Shown: positions 43,207 to 52,031, counted from the first letter of the stretch. The stretch is 55,375 bases of DNA from Desulfocapsa sp. (GCA_022712895.1 JAFLJS010000056.1:1-55375); one strand, 5' to 3'. Notes: generated by a model from the letters alone, not told the origin. A program made the numbers and translations.

Positions 43207-43522
43207 AATTTCCTCTTGTTATATGATAATATAGGAAGGTTCAATAGCAAGTAAATGACCAAATCAGCATTTTTGCGGCCTTTCACTCGAACATGTTTAT
43301 ACACCACACGTGTGGTGCATGACAAGGTTTATCTACAATATATAGTACAAAAGCCCATTTCCTGCTAAAGACAAATCTTTAACTTTTTGAAAATTCGTCT
43401 GATACCGCATTGTCCAGCGGAATGTTGATAACCGTTCTTGACAGGAAGGCTTTTCGTTCACATTATATAGCCTATATCTTACATTTTTCATAACAAATAT
43501 AAGCCTGGAGTTTTACAAATAT
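43207..43522. other. Divergent control region nrdJ / AAA+ gene
   Basis: A 316-base gap. The nrdJ-proximal half carries the promoter and palindrome listed separately. The half toward the AAA+ gene is AT-rich with CTGGAG upstream of its ATG. I saw no cobalamin riboswitch features. Confidence 0.6.
43296..43348 (-). promoter_or_regulatory. nrdJ promoter with NrdR-like boxes
   Basis: On the minus strand: -35 TTGTCA (plus 43320-43325), 18-base spacer, -10 TATAAA (43296-43301). The spacer holds a perfect 16-bp palindrome CACCACACGTGTGGTG at 43302-43317. Thirty-one bases upstream (centre to centre) is ACAATATATAGT at 43335-43346, close to the NrdR consensus core. Paired boxes about three helical turns apart fit NrdR; the spacer box is less like the consensus. 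Confidence 0.65.
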
Positions 43523-44335
43523 ATGAAGCAACAAAATCAGCGATTGGAAGAGCATCTTATCATTGAAAAACCGTACTACCTGCCATCGGGTTCTGAAATC
43601 GAAATAGCCCTGGCTGCACACAAAAACGGTCTACCTCTTCTTTTGAAAGGGCCAACCGGTTGTGGCAAGACCAGATTTATGCAATTCCTGGCCTGGAAAC
43701 TCAAGCTCCCTTTAATCACCGTTTCCTGCCATGACGATCTTTCCACCAGTGACCTTGTGGGTCGTTATCTCATCCGTTCCGGCGAAGCTGTCTGGACCGA
43801 CGGCCCTTTAACTCTTGCCGTACGTTATGGTGCTATCTGCTATCTTGATGAGATTGTAGAGGCCAGAAAAGACACTACAGTAGTAATCCATCCTTTAGCC
43901 GATGACCGCCGTGAATTGCCCATTGAGAAACGGGGAGAACTTCTCAATGCACCACCGGATTTCATGATCAGCGTATCCTACAATCCGGGATATCAAAGTG
44001 TTTTGAAAGATTTAAAACCATCCACCAGACAACGCTTTGTCGCTCTCTCCTTTGACTATCCCAGCCCTGAAATGGAGGCCGAGATTGTATTGCGTGAAGG
44101 AAATGTAACACAAGATATTGCCCGATCTCTGGTAAAGCTGGCTGGAATGACACGAAGCTTGAAGGAGTCAGGCTTGGCCGAAGGAGCTTCCACCAGATTA
44201 CTGATCCAGACTGGCCAACTGCTAGGTAGTGGTATCGACATCCACACCGCCTGTCGGGCAGCACTTGTCGAACCACTCAGCGATGACCCTGAACTGCTTG
44301 GAGCCTTGCAGGAAATGGTAAGCTCCATTTTTTAA
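43523..44335 (+). CDS. CbbQ/NorQ-type AAA+ ATPase
   Basis: A 270-residue MoxR-class AAA+ protein of the CbbQ/NirQ/NorQ group. Walker A is GPTGCGKTRFMQ, Walker B is ICYLDEIVEARKD, and SYNPGYQS contains the sensor Asn, then LKPSTRQRFVAL holds the Arg finger. Such ATPases work with a VWA partner to activate metalloenzymes (Rubisco activase CbbQ/CbbO; NO reductase NorQ/NorD). Seven bases before the VWA gene. Neither Rubisco nor NO reductase lies here, so the client is unknown. Confidence 0.92.
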   Translation: MKQQNQRLEEHLIIEKPYYLPSGSEIEIALAAHKNGLPLLLKGPTGCGKTRFMQFLAWKLKLPLITVSCHDDLSTSDLVGRYLIRSGEAVWTDGPLTLAVRYGAICYLDEIVEARKDTTVVIHPLADDRRELPIEKRGELLNAPPDFMISVSYNPGYQSVLKDLKPSTRQRFVALSFDYPSPEMEAEIVLREGNVTQDIARSLVKLAGMTRSLKESGLAEGASTRLLIQTGQLLGSGIDIHTACRAALVEPLSDDPELLGALQEMVSSIF

Positions 44336-44342
44336 TATAATA

Positions 44343-46604
44343 ATGCGCCCCGCAACTCTCACAAAACGTTTTTACGATCTGGTCGCTCCCGACATTCCAA
44401 ATGAATGGGATGTGGAAGAAGTACTTGATCCTTTCGCCGATAAAAGCGATGCTATCTGTGAAGCTGCCTTAGGCCATGTGCCGGTGATCTGGCCTGTTTC
44501 TCACTCCCTCTGCTACGACTTTCTGCGACTTCTGCCGGAAGCACTGCACACATTATCCCTTGAGCAGATTCCGCGCTGGATTGGTACTACCCTCGATCTC
44601 TACGAAACAAAGGGACTCCGTGCTGCCCAGCGTTTTATGCAGGATGATCTCAAAGAATATCTTTCTAAACTGGAAGGCAGCGGGGGCTTGCCTCTTAGTG
44701 TGGCCAGCAAACAGCTCCTGCCGTACATCCGTGGTATCGCACGGGATGATCTACGAATTTCTGTATCTCGTCAATGTTACACTGACACGAGAACCATTTT
44801 TGTCCCGGAGGAAGTCAACTTTTCCACTAATTACGACACCAACTTTCTCCTCTACAAACTCATGCTCACTTTCCAGTGGGGATTTATTGCCTGTAACAGT
44901 TTTTTGAGCAGCCCTAATAAAACTCAGGATCTTCAAGACTTTTTCAACAGTTTCAAGTCCCCTCTTCTGGCGAGTGCCATTTATCAGAACCTTGAATCCA
45001 TTCGGGTGCGTGTCTTTCTTAATCAGGAGCTGCCAGGTCTTATGAAGGCTGCTGAGAAACATATTTTTGACAAACTACAAGACGAATCTCAACATCCTGT
45101 TCCACAATCGCCCCTGCAACTTGCCATCATTGCAAACAGAGAAGATATAAATTCACTGTTAGCAAAAACACTTTGTAATCCTGATTGTAAGGCCTATACG
45201 GAGGGACTTGCAGCCCCACACGACTCCATGCGTATCACTGAACTTCTATATAAGGATTCGGAACAGGGAGAAGACGAGTCACTCCTGAATACCTTTTCCT
45301 TCCAGGGGGTATTTAAGCTGGGTCAGGTAGTAACCGCAGGAAAAATAAAAGAACAGAAAATGGGTGAAGAGCTGAGTGATCTTATGGCCACGTACCTGCT
45401 CTCCCTCTCTAAAAAAGAACTTGCAGCACTCATGCAGGAAGATCAGGATAAAAAAAGTGGAAACAATCTTGCCGAGTCGGATGTGACCATGGTAATGGAC
45501 AGTGAATTCGCCGGTACCGCAAAACAGGATATCGACGCACCGCTTCTTGTCACCATTAATAATCAGGAAATCGATCTACCACAGGAACTAGAAGAATTCA
45601 GCAAAACCTTCTTCAAAGAATTTGGCCACCTGCCAGCAAAATTCATTTCAAGCGCTGCCGGGAAAGCTGGCCACCTTATGCTTGAGCAGGACATCGAAAG
45701 TTCCAGTAAAACAGATCCGACGCCAGAAGGAGCAACAAATATTTCCTACGATGAATGGGACTACAGGCGTCAGGGCTACCGTAAAAACTGGTGCACGCTC
45801 CATTGTAAATCACTGACACCTGTTCATTCATCATTTATTCGTAACACTCTGGACAAATACCATGGTTTAACCATCCGTCTGCGCCATCAGTTCGAGATGA
45901 TGCGTAGCCAGGAACATTTTGTAAAACGCCAGCGCGAAGGGGATGATATCGATTTTGATGCGCTTGTTGAGTCGATATCAGACACAAAAGCAGGATTGCC
46001 CGGATCAGATCGTTTATTTATTCGCCTACAACGAGACGAACGAGACATTGCCGTACTCTTCTTAGTCGATATGTCAAATTCCACCAGCGGATGGATTAAT
46101 ACAGCCCTCAAAGAATCCCTGGTACTTATGGCCGAAGCCATGGAAGTTCTTGGGGACAGATACGGAATTTACGGATTTTCAGGAATGCGTCGCTCTCGCT
46201 GTGAATTCTTCCATGTAAAACACCTCAATGAGAGTTATGGCGACAAAGTGAAAGAACGCTTAACATCCATCGCCCCAAGCGAGTACACACGTATGGGTCC
46301 AGCCATCCGCCATGCAACAAAAATCCTACAAGACGTGGATGCCAAAGCCCGTCTTATTATCACTCTCACTGACGGAAAACCTGAAGATTACGATGATTAC
46401 AAGGGGCAATACGCCATCGAAGATACAAGACACGCCCTGCTCGAGGCCAAAACGGCTGACATTCACCCCTTCTGCATCACCATCGACCAGGAGGCAAAAG
46501 AGTACATGAAACACATGTATGGCCCTGCCAACTATATTTTTATTGACGATGTACGTAAACTTCCGGTGCGTATGCCAGAAATCTACAGAGCACTCACCAG
46601 CTAA
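44343..46604 (+). CDS. CbbO/NorD-type VWA-domain protein
   Basis: A 753-residue partner of the AAA+ ATPase. The N-terminal half (about 1-430) is helical. The central YDEWDYRRQGYRKNWCTLHC is the conserved pre-VWA segment of CbbO/NorD. The C-terminal VWA domain (about 560-750) has the MIDAS motif DMSNSTSG, TRMGPAIRHA and ITLTDGKPEDYDDYKG. These hold a divalent metal and bind the client. Operon with the AAA+ gene. Confidence 0.92.
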   Translation: MRPATLTKRFYDLVAPDIPNEWDVEEVLDPFADKSDAICEAALGHVPVIWPVSHSLCYDFLRLLPEALHTLSLEQIPRWIGTTLDLYETKGLRAAQRFMQDDLKEYLSKLEGSGGLPLSVASKQLLPYIRGIARDDLRISVSRQCYTDTRTIFVPEEVNFSTNYDTNFLLYKLMLTFQWGFIACNSFLSSPNKTQDLQDFFNSFKSPLLASAIYQNLESIRVRVFLNQELPGLMKAAEKHIFDKLQDESQHPVPQSPLQLAIIANREDINSLLAKTLCNPDCKAYTEGLAAPHDSMRITELLYKDSEQGEDESLLNTFSFQGVFKLGQVVTAGKIKEQKMGEELSDLMATYLLSLSKKELAALMQEDQDKKSGNNLAESDVTMVMDSEFAGTAKQDIDAPLLVTINNQEIDLPQELEEFSKTFFKEFGHLPAKFISSAAGKAGHLMLEQDIESSSKTDPTPEGATNISYDEWDYRRQGYRKNWCTLHCKSLTPVHSSFIRNTLDKYHGLTIRLRHQFEMMRSQEHFVKRQREGDDIDFDALVESISDTKAGLPGSDRLFIRLQRDERDIAVLFLVDMSNSTSGWINTALKESLVLMAEAMEVLGDRYGIYGFSGMRRSRCEFFHVKHLNESYGDKVKERLTSIAPSEYTRMGPAIRHATKILQDVDAKARLIITLTDGKPEDYDDYKGQYAIEDTRHALLEAKTADIHPFCITIDQEAKEYMKHMYGPANYIFIDDVRKLPVRMPEIYRALTS

Positions 46605-46700
46605 CCTTCTCCTCAAAATCTCTCCTGTCATTTTAGTCACATATATGAGAAAATAAGATAGTGGTGTACTATTACTGTAGAAAAAAACAAGAGAGAAGCC

Positions 46701-48278
46701 ATGACAAATTCAACGTCCGGATCTGTTGTTCCAAACAGAAACAAACGTTTTCAGGTTCTCATTGGTGCGATTCTGGTACAGCTCATCCTGGGCACGGTCT
46801 ATGGCTACTCAATATTCTGGGAGCCGCTAACGGCAAATATCTTCCCCCCCATCGTAACTGAAGCACAATACCTCTCTCTTGGTGCAGAAAGCGTTGTTAC
46901 AGGGACTATCATCGTAGAAAACGAAGTCGCACGCAGTGTCGAGCTTGCCAAACAACAGGGCATCCTCAAATATGCCTTTTCCATCTGTATCCTGAGCTTT
47001 GCCTCTGTAATGGTTATTGCCGGACGTGTGCAGGACGTTAAAGGCCCAACCATACCAGCGATTATTGGCGGTCTGCTTATGGGGTCCGGTTTTATTTATG
47101 CCGGACTCATGACCAATGCCATTGTCTTTTATCTCGCACACGCTTTGTTTGCTGGTGTTGTCACCCTGCTTGTACTAATGCTTTTCGATACATTTCTCGG
47201 ACATCTGGACAAAGAGTCAGTCATTGTGCGTTATGCACCCATGGGAATCATGACGACCTGCATTGTGGCAAGTATCATGCTTGGCAATCAGTATGTTGGA
47301 AAAATTGCGGAAATGGATCATCTGCTCCTCTTATGGGGAACCATTGGTTTTATGGCAGGAGCCGGCATTGGTTTTGCTTATGTATGCCCCATTGCAGCAC
47401 TGGTAAAATGGTTTCCCGAGCAGAAAGGACTGGTTAGTGGTATTGCCGTTGCTGGCTTTGGACTTGGCGCCTACCTCTTCAGCCAAAAATGGGGTGCTCT
47501 TGGCTATATCGGCCAACAGGGTATCTTTCCATTTTTTATTATGCATGGCATTATCTGCATTGTCGGAATCACCATAGGTGCTCTTCTGCTTTGCAATCCC
47601 CCACCCCTCGACACTGTGCAGCAGACAAAAATCCTCCCCGAATCAACATGGCAGCAGACCCTCAAAACTCCTGCTTTTTATCTGCTCTGGTTGATGTTTT
47701 TCAGTGGTGCCATGGCGGGACTGATGGTTATTGGAATTATCAAAGTGTTTGCCGGAGAGCAGCTGGTTATGGCGGCCAATGAAGCAGGAAAAATCTTAAG
47801 TGTCACCGAAAAAAGTGACCTGATGTTAAAAGGTGCTGCTGCCGTAGGGTTGCTGGCAATCTTTAATGCCATCGGCAGAATAGTCTGGGGATTTCTCTCC
47901 GATAAAATTGGCCGTACTGCTACTTTTGTCGCCATGTTTACCCTACAGGCCGGAGTAATGTTTTTCCTGGCTGGCATGAAAACGGAAGCGACCCTCAGCA
48001 TAGGTGCCGCACTCGTTGGTTTTAATTTTGGTGGAAATTTTGCCCTCTTTCCCTCTGTCACTGCAGACTTTTTTGGAGCAAAACATCTTGGGGCAAACTA
48101 CGGTTGGGTTTTTACAGCTTATGGAATTGCCGGGGTGGTGGGTATTGCCGCCGGTAATTTTGCAAAAGTGCTTACCGGAAGCTACGCAGCCGCATTTACA
48201 CTGGCCGCTGGCCTCTGCTTATTATCTGCTGGACTGGCCATTGTATTACAACGAATGCACAAGCCCAGCAAAGAATAA
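46701..48278 (+). CDS. OFA-family MFS transporter
   Basis: A 525-residue major facilitator with about 12 membrane helices. The N-terminus VLIGAILVQLILGTVYGYSIF and the VKWFPEQKGLVSGIAVAGFGLGA motif are typical of the oxalate/formate antiporter (OFA) group. The second-half repeat has GRIVWGFLSDKIGR. A long insert at about 50-85 follows helix 1. Likely a carboxylate carrier, substrate unknown. 96 bases after the VWA gene, so possibly linked with it. Confidence 0.87.
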   Translation: MTNSTSGSVVPNRNKRFQVLIGAILVQLILGTVYGYSIFWEPLTANIFPPIVTEAQYLSLGAESVVTGTIIVENEVARSVELAKQQGILKYAFSICILSFASVMVIAGRVQDVKGPTIPAIIGGLLMGSGFIYAGLMTNAIVFYLAHALFAGVVTLLVLMLFDTFLGHLDKESVIVRYAPMGIMTTCIVASIMLGNQYVGKIAEMDHLLLLWGTIGFMAGAGIGFAYVCPIAALVKWFPEQKGLVSGIAVAGFGLGAYLFSQKWGALGYIGQQGIFPFFIMHGIICIVGITIGALLLCNPPPLDTVQQTKILPESTWQQTLKTPAFYLLWLMFFSGAMAGLMVIGIIKVFAGEQLVMAANEAGKILSVTEKSDLMLKGAAAVGLLAIFNAIGRIVWGFLSDKIGRTATFVAMFTLQAGVMFFLAGMKTEATLSIGAALVGFNFGGNFALFPSVTADFFGAKHLGANYGWVFTAYGIAGVVGIAAGNFAKVLTGSYAAAFTLAAGLCLLSAGLAIVLQRMHKPSKE

Positions 48279-48331
48279 GGCTTCAGATGCAGTTAATTCC
48301 CAGGAATACACTTATGGCTTGGCAATAATAG

Positions 48332-48511
48332 ATAAATATTCCCAATGTACAAACTACTTCTCCTGACATCATTGGGTATGACTGGCTGGTAAAATTCTAT
48401 GCCAAAACGGACAGCAATGATGAGGGAAGGGAATTAGATATTACTGCTGATTTACCTCATGCCGGGATTGATCCCCTCGCTATTCACGGCGACCTGGAAC
48501 AATATCAATGA
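48332..48511 (+). pseudogene. Possible C-terminal gene remnant
   Basis: A frame open between stops with protein-like content (GYDWLVKFYAKTDSNDEGRE, then ADLPHAGIDPLAIHGDLEQ) but no start codon or ribosome site. I do not recognise it. It sits between the MFS gene and the convergent accessory-domain gene. Confidence 0.25.
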
Positions 48512-48551
48512 ACCGATGTTCTTGTCGATTTGGAAAGTAAATTCTTATCAC

Positions 48552-49415
48552 TTAAAGGCCGCAGAGCATGTAGCCTAGAATTGGCTGGCATTTGTTTTTA
48601 CAGCCGGGATAGAATTCTTTATGGAACCTTGTGGAAGCTTTGTTTTCCTTTCCAAAGTAGAATTCGGTCAGTCCGAGAGGCGTCAGCCCGTTTTGGGCGG
48701 CGGTGTGGAGGAGTTTTGGGGCGCAGCAATCGCCGGATCCGGTGGGGATTCCCCGGTCTTCATAAAAGGCCTTCAGGATGGAACGCTGATTACCTTTGAA
48801 GTTTTGGAGTTGATACAGATCCTGAACGACAAACATCATGGATTGGGAATATGTTCTCCGGTTTTTCTTTGAAAGATCGAGCGCTTTAAATGCCTCCTTC
48901 ATCTGCCTGCGGCAATCTTTCTGTGCCGCACGACCACCAGAACGCATGGCTTCTTCGAACTTCAGTTTACACTGGTCTGCTTTTTGTTTGCAGGACTCAA
49001 TCTCTTTAGTCATTTGATGAACCGACGACTCACTTTTTGTCAGAATCCGGTGGTATCCATCCAGATCAAAAGTCGGTGGAACCCAGCCCTCTGCTTGCCA
49101 TCGTGTATTGAACTGTCCGGAAAATGCACGAAGCACTACGGTATTCCCATCGGCATCGACACATTCCAACACACCAAACATCTGTCCGCCTCTTTTTCCC
49201 CAAAGGCAGTCTGTGGAGAATATTGGCTCCAGATCTGGGGTGTGAAAGTCAATCCGTTTGTTTAGCTCGAGTTCTGCCATCAGCTCCAGAGCATATTTGC
49301 GGCTGTCCCCCTCAGTCAGATAATGAACCTCATCACAATCTGTACAGTACCCGTAGCAGGTCGCGTCTTTTGGAAGTGCAGCAATCAAATGGTCTATATC
49401 GGCAATGTTTTTCAT
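48552..49415 (-). CDS. Stand-alone RluA-associated accessory domain protein
   Basis: A 287-residue cytosolic protein. It has Cys motifs in YGYCTDCDEVH near the N-terminus, a WGKRGGQMFGVLEC block, a coiled, Lys/Gln-rich middle (about 130-195), and a C-terminal TGSGDCCAPKLLHTAAQNGL block ending FYPGCKNKCQPILGYML. I recall this region as the N-terminal extension fused to RluA-family synthases in other bacteria (for example Vibrio-type proteins of about 550 residues). Here it is a separate gene, 11 bases after the synthase and downstream of it. Function unknown. Confidence 0.75.
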   Translation of the reverse strand: MKNIADIDHLIAALPKDATCYGYCTDCDEVHYLTEGDSRKYALELMAELELNKRIDFHTPDLEPIFSTDCLWGKRGGQMFGVLECVDADGNTVVLRAFSGQFNTRWQAEGWVPPTFDLDGYHRILTKSESSVHQMTKEIESCKQKADQCKLKFEEAMRSGGRAAQKDCRRQMKEAFKALDLSKKNRRTYSQSMMFVVQDLYQLQNFKGNQRSILKAFYEDRGIPTGSGDCCAPKLLHTAAQNGLTPLGLTEFYFGKENKASTRFHKEFYPGCKNKCQPILGYMLCGL

Positions 49416-49426
49416 GACAAAAATAT

Positions 49427-50062
49427 TTAGAACAGAGGTTCCGAGTTAAATTCGAGACTCTCGGCAGTCCTTGGGTGAGCAAAGGAAAGATAACAGGCAT
49501 GTAGTTTCAGCAATCCCGGGCCAGTTCCAGTTCCGTAGAGTGGATCGCCGACAATAGGAATTCCGAGACCGTGTTCGGAAGCGGAGTGAACCCTAAGCTG
49601 ATGGGTTCTACCGGTGATAGGTTTAAACTCGATTCGTGTTTTGCCATCTTTTACCAAGAGTTTTTTCCAGTGGGTAATTCCCACCTTTCCGTGAACCGGA
49701 TCATAAATTTGATGAGGTCTATTGTCAATGTCGAGGCGGAAAGGAAGTTCGACGACACCTTCCTCGCCATCTAATTCGCCATCGAGAATGGCGATATAAC
49801 GTTTACTTACCTCGCGCTCCTGAAACTGAATAGAGATGTTGCGATGCACCTCTTTGGTTCGAGCGACCACCAACAGCCCCGAGGTATCCATATCAAGGCG
49901 GTGAACTGAGGGTTGTTCGATGCAGCCCGGATACAGTATTTTCACTCGCTCGCTGACACAATCCAGGTTTTCCGGACCACGCCCGGGAACCGAGAGCAGC
50001 CCACTGGACTTCACGACCACGACAAATTCGGGTTCTTCGTAAATTATGTGCATTTCTTTCAT
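49427..50062 (-). CDS. RluA-family pseudouridine synthase
   Basis: A 211-residue pseudouridine synthase. The active-site motif HRLDMDTSGLLVVART contains the catalytic Asp. RYIAIL, FKPITGRTHQLRVHSA and IVGDPLYGTG follow. It lacks an N-terminal S4 domain, as in RluA of 23S/tRNA type. Target uridine not assignable. It is followed by the accessory domain gene. Confidence 0.93.
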   Translation of the reverse strand: MKEMHIIYEEPEFVVVVKSSGLLSVPGRGPENLDCVSERVKILYPGCIEQPSVHRLDMDTSGLLVVARTKEVHRNISIQFQEREVSKRYIAILDGELDGEEGVVELPFRLDIDNRPHQIYDPVHGKVGITHWKKLLVKDGKTRIEFKPITGRTHQLRVHSASEHGLGIPIVGDPLYGTGTGPGLLKLHACYLSFAHPRTAESLEFNSEPLF

Positions 50063-50167
50063 AGAAAATTTACCTTGGTATACTCAAAAAATGAAGACTC
50101 ATCCTGGGGAATTTAACTAACATATATATGTAATAAACATCTGCTGTTTTGTGTTACTATAGAAGTC

Positions 50168-50545
50168 ATGATACCTTCTGATATGAAAAAAGAGCGTAGA
50201 AAACACCTTCGACTTTCCCTGAATTTTAAAGTGAAACTAGAGCTACCTCGTCGTGAATTGGTGCTGGGAGGTCATACCCTGAATCTAAGTTTTGCTGGTG
50301 CTTTTATCAAGCTTGATCATATACCGCCAGTGTTTCCTAATGAATATATGAGCCTTACCCTCATGAGGCAGGTTGAATTTACCTGCCGGGTCATTCATTC
50401 TAATGCTGACGGGATTGGCTGCCAATTTGATTTTATTCAAATCAGGTACTACGAATTATTCAAAAAAATGATGCTGAGTAACGCTCCTGACCCTGAGAGG
50501 TTAGTAAAAGAGATTGGACGCTGGGCGGAAACAAAGGGATCGTGA
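50168..50545 (+). CDS. PilZ-domain c-di-GMP receptor protein
   Basis: A 125-residue single-domain protein. The RxxxR motif is in ERRKHLRLSL at about residues 9-18, and the NxSxxG motif is LNLSFAGAFI. GIGCQFDF closes the barrel. Both motifs are intact, so c-di-GMP binding is expected. Close to a c-di-GMP riboswitch, a PEP-CTERM gene and a cellulose-synthase-like gene, suggesting a local c-di-GMP-controlled surface programme. Confidence 0.9.
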   Translation: MIPSDMKKERRKHLRLSLNFKVKLELPRRELVLGGHTLNLSFAGAFIKLDHIPPVFPNEYMSLTLMRQVEFTCRVIHSNADGIGCQFDFIQIRYYELFKKMMLSNAPDPERLVKEIGRWAETKGS

Positions 50546-50894
50546 TTGAATGAGAAAGAAGGGGGCGAGGGTAGCAGATTTGGCAAACAAATGGCTCTTG
50601 GCAACCCCGCTAACTTCTACGTTAATATTGCCACATCCAAGATCTGATCAAAATCAAACTGATTTTAGGTTTATCTTATATTTTACACCGGTAAAATGAA
50701 AGTCAATATCTCTCCCCTCAACCGGAACTATTAATCCTGCCTTATCAGGAATAGTCTAAACCGCACATATTCCATTTATTGTTAACCTTTCCATAGAGTC
50801 AGTTCTGAACCTTTTTTGTAAAAAACCACAAAAATAGGTATTTCTACCGATGTGAGCCCCCTTCTCATATGTTATGTAGATAATATTCATTAAT
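50546..50894. other. Leader region upstream of the riboswitch
   Basis: A gene-free stretch between the PilZ gene and the aptamer. It contains the shared motif (50833-50852) and a -10-like TAGATAATAT at 50877-50886, but no good -35, consistent with activator dependence. I see no ORF here. Confidence 0.55.
50833..50852 (+). promoter_or_regulatory. Motif shared with the first PEP-CTERM promoter
   Basis: AATAGGTATTTCTACCGATG with internal GGTA-N4-TACC dyad. It sits 29 bases before the AT-rich -10-like element and the riboswitch. The first copy is about 11 bases farther from its -10-like element, about one helical turn. Confidence 0.55.
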
Positions 50895-50963
50895 AGAAAA
50901 TGCCAAACCTGCTGAGAAGCAGGGACGGAAAGCTACGGGTCTTTAGAGATAGCCGAGTTACCT
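50895..50963 (+). ncRNA. Cyclic di-GMP-I (GEMM-I) riboswitch aptamer
   Basis: Conserved elements in order: GCCAAACC, a GAGA-type tetraloop hairpin (CCTGCTGAGAAGCAGG), GGACGGAAAGCTACGGG, and the 3' closing segment ATAGCCGAGTTACC. This is the GEMM-I pattern that binds c-di-GMP (the usual core is GGGACGCAAAGCC-CGGG). It overlaps the 5' arm of the next terminator and is 58 bases upstream of the VWA PEP-CTERM gene. Confidence 0.92.
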
Positions 50964-50990
50964 AATTGATAAGGTAGCTCGGCTATTTTT
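50949..50990 (+). terminator. Riboswitch-controlled terminator (predicted ON switch)
   Basis: ATAGCCGAGTTACC (50949-50962) pairs with GGTAGCTCGGCTAT (50973-50986) across a 10-base loop, with one G-U pair, then TTTTTATTTG. The 5' arm is also needed by the aptamer. Ligand binding should hold it and prevent terminator formation, so c-di-GMP should turn the gene on. This regulatory sign is inferred from the overlap. Confidence 0.85.
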
Positions 50991-51020
50991 ATTTGTTTAA
51001 CTCTAATTAAGGAGGAAGAA

Positions 51021-51779
51021 ATGAAGAAACAACTTTCAATTTTGTCAATGAGTTTTCTTTTGGCTGGTTCGCTTGCTGGAGCAGCCAGTGCAGGAACGGT
51101 AGTAGATCTTGAGCTTGCTCTTCTCGTTGATGTTTCAGGAAGTGTAAGTGCTTCAGAATTTAGCTTGCAACAAGGCGGTTATGTTGATGCCTTTAATGAT
51201 ATCAACATCTGGAATGCAATTGACGGAGGTGCTAACAGTAGTATTGCTGTAAATTTTATTTACTGGTCAAGTGAAAGCCAACAGCAAACGGCCGTTGGCT
51301 GGACGCTAATTGATAGTTACTTAGCATCACAAAATTTTGCTACTGCTATTGCGGCGACAGCTCGACCATTTGATAATTGGACTGGTATTGGAGCTGCCTT
51401 GACGTATGGTGCTGATTCATTTGTTAATGATTATGATGGTACGCGGTTAGTAATTGACATCTCAGGTGATGGTACAAATAATGAGGCCACCTCATCATCA
51501 GCGGGCAGGGATTATGCACTGACAAATGGTGTCAACACTATTAATGGTATAGTAATTGGTGGATCTCAGACAGTTTATAATCATTATTTAAATGAAGTAA
51601 TAGGTGGAACAAATCCATTTGTCACATCCGTAAGTACTTTTGAAGGATTTGGACAGGCAATTGATGACAAACTAATCAGGGAAATCACAGACCCAGTTCC
51701 TGAGCCAGCAACAATGCTTCTCTTTGGAACAGGTTTAGTTGGCCTTATTGGGTTAAGAATTAGAAAGAAGAAGAAATAA
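51021..51779 (+). CDS. VWA-domain PEP-CTERM protein (DUF1194-like), c-di-GMP riboswitch-controlled
   Basis: A 252-residue exported protein: signal peptide at 1-24, a von Willebrand A-type domain at about 28-220, and a PEP-CTERM tail (VPEPATMLLFGTGLVGLIGL plus basic RIRKKKK). The MIDAS start is LLVDVSGSVSASEF, and later LVIDISGDGTNNEAT gives a second metal-site segment. Metal-dependent adhesion or binding is expected for VWA domains. GGAGG is 6 bases before the ATG. Terminated at 51805-51838. Expected to be exosortase-sorted to the surface. Confidence 0.9.
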   Translation: MKKQLSILSMSFLLAGSLAGAASAGTVVDLELALLVDVSGSVSASEFSLQQGGYVDAFNDINIWNAIDGGANSSIAVNFIYWSSESQQQTAVGWTLIDSYLASQNFATAIAATARPFDNWTGIGAALTYGADSFVNDYDGTRLVIDISGDGTNNEATSSSAGRDYALTNGVNTINGIVIGGSQTVYNHYLNEVIGGTNPFVTSVSTFEGFGQAIDDKLIREITDPVPEPATMLLFGTGLVGLIGLRIRKKKK

Positions 51780-51804
51780 TTCACTCCTGAAAAGTTTTTC
51801 TCCG

Positions 51805-51838
51805 AGGGCAGAGTCATTTAGTTGATTCTGCCCTTTTC
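51805..51838 (+). terminator. Terminator after the VWA PEP-CTERM gene
   Basis: Stem AGGGCAGA / TCTGCCCT with a 14-base loop, followed by TTTCTGTTTC. It ends the riboswitch-controlled transcript. The T-tract is short, so it is weaker than the 2583 terminator. Confidence 0.75.
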
Positions 51839-52031
51839 TGTTTCTATCCTCTTTTGTGAATAGCCAGTGATAAGGTATTCAGTTTAAAATAATCCACGTA
51901 AGAATGAATCAAACGAAGAGGAACTCCTTTTTTTCATTAAATATTTTTCAGTTTCTGTCGATAAATTATTATCTAACAGAAACAAGACCACTTCAGCACA
52001 GTGGATAACGAAGAAATATACGGAGCTCCGA

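Noticed and set aside
43207-43522. Cobalamin riboswitch upstream of the B12-dependent reductase gene
   Set aside because: No B12-box-like core or suitable structure was seen; the region looks like a promoter with operators.
50582-50600. Sigma-54 promoter (GG-N10-GC) after the PilZ gene
   Set aside because: Spacing fits but the -12 element is poor and it is far from a gene start; such matches occur by chance.
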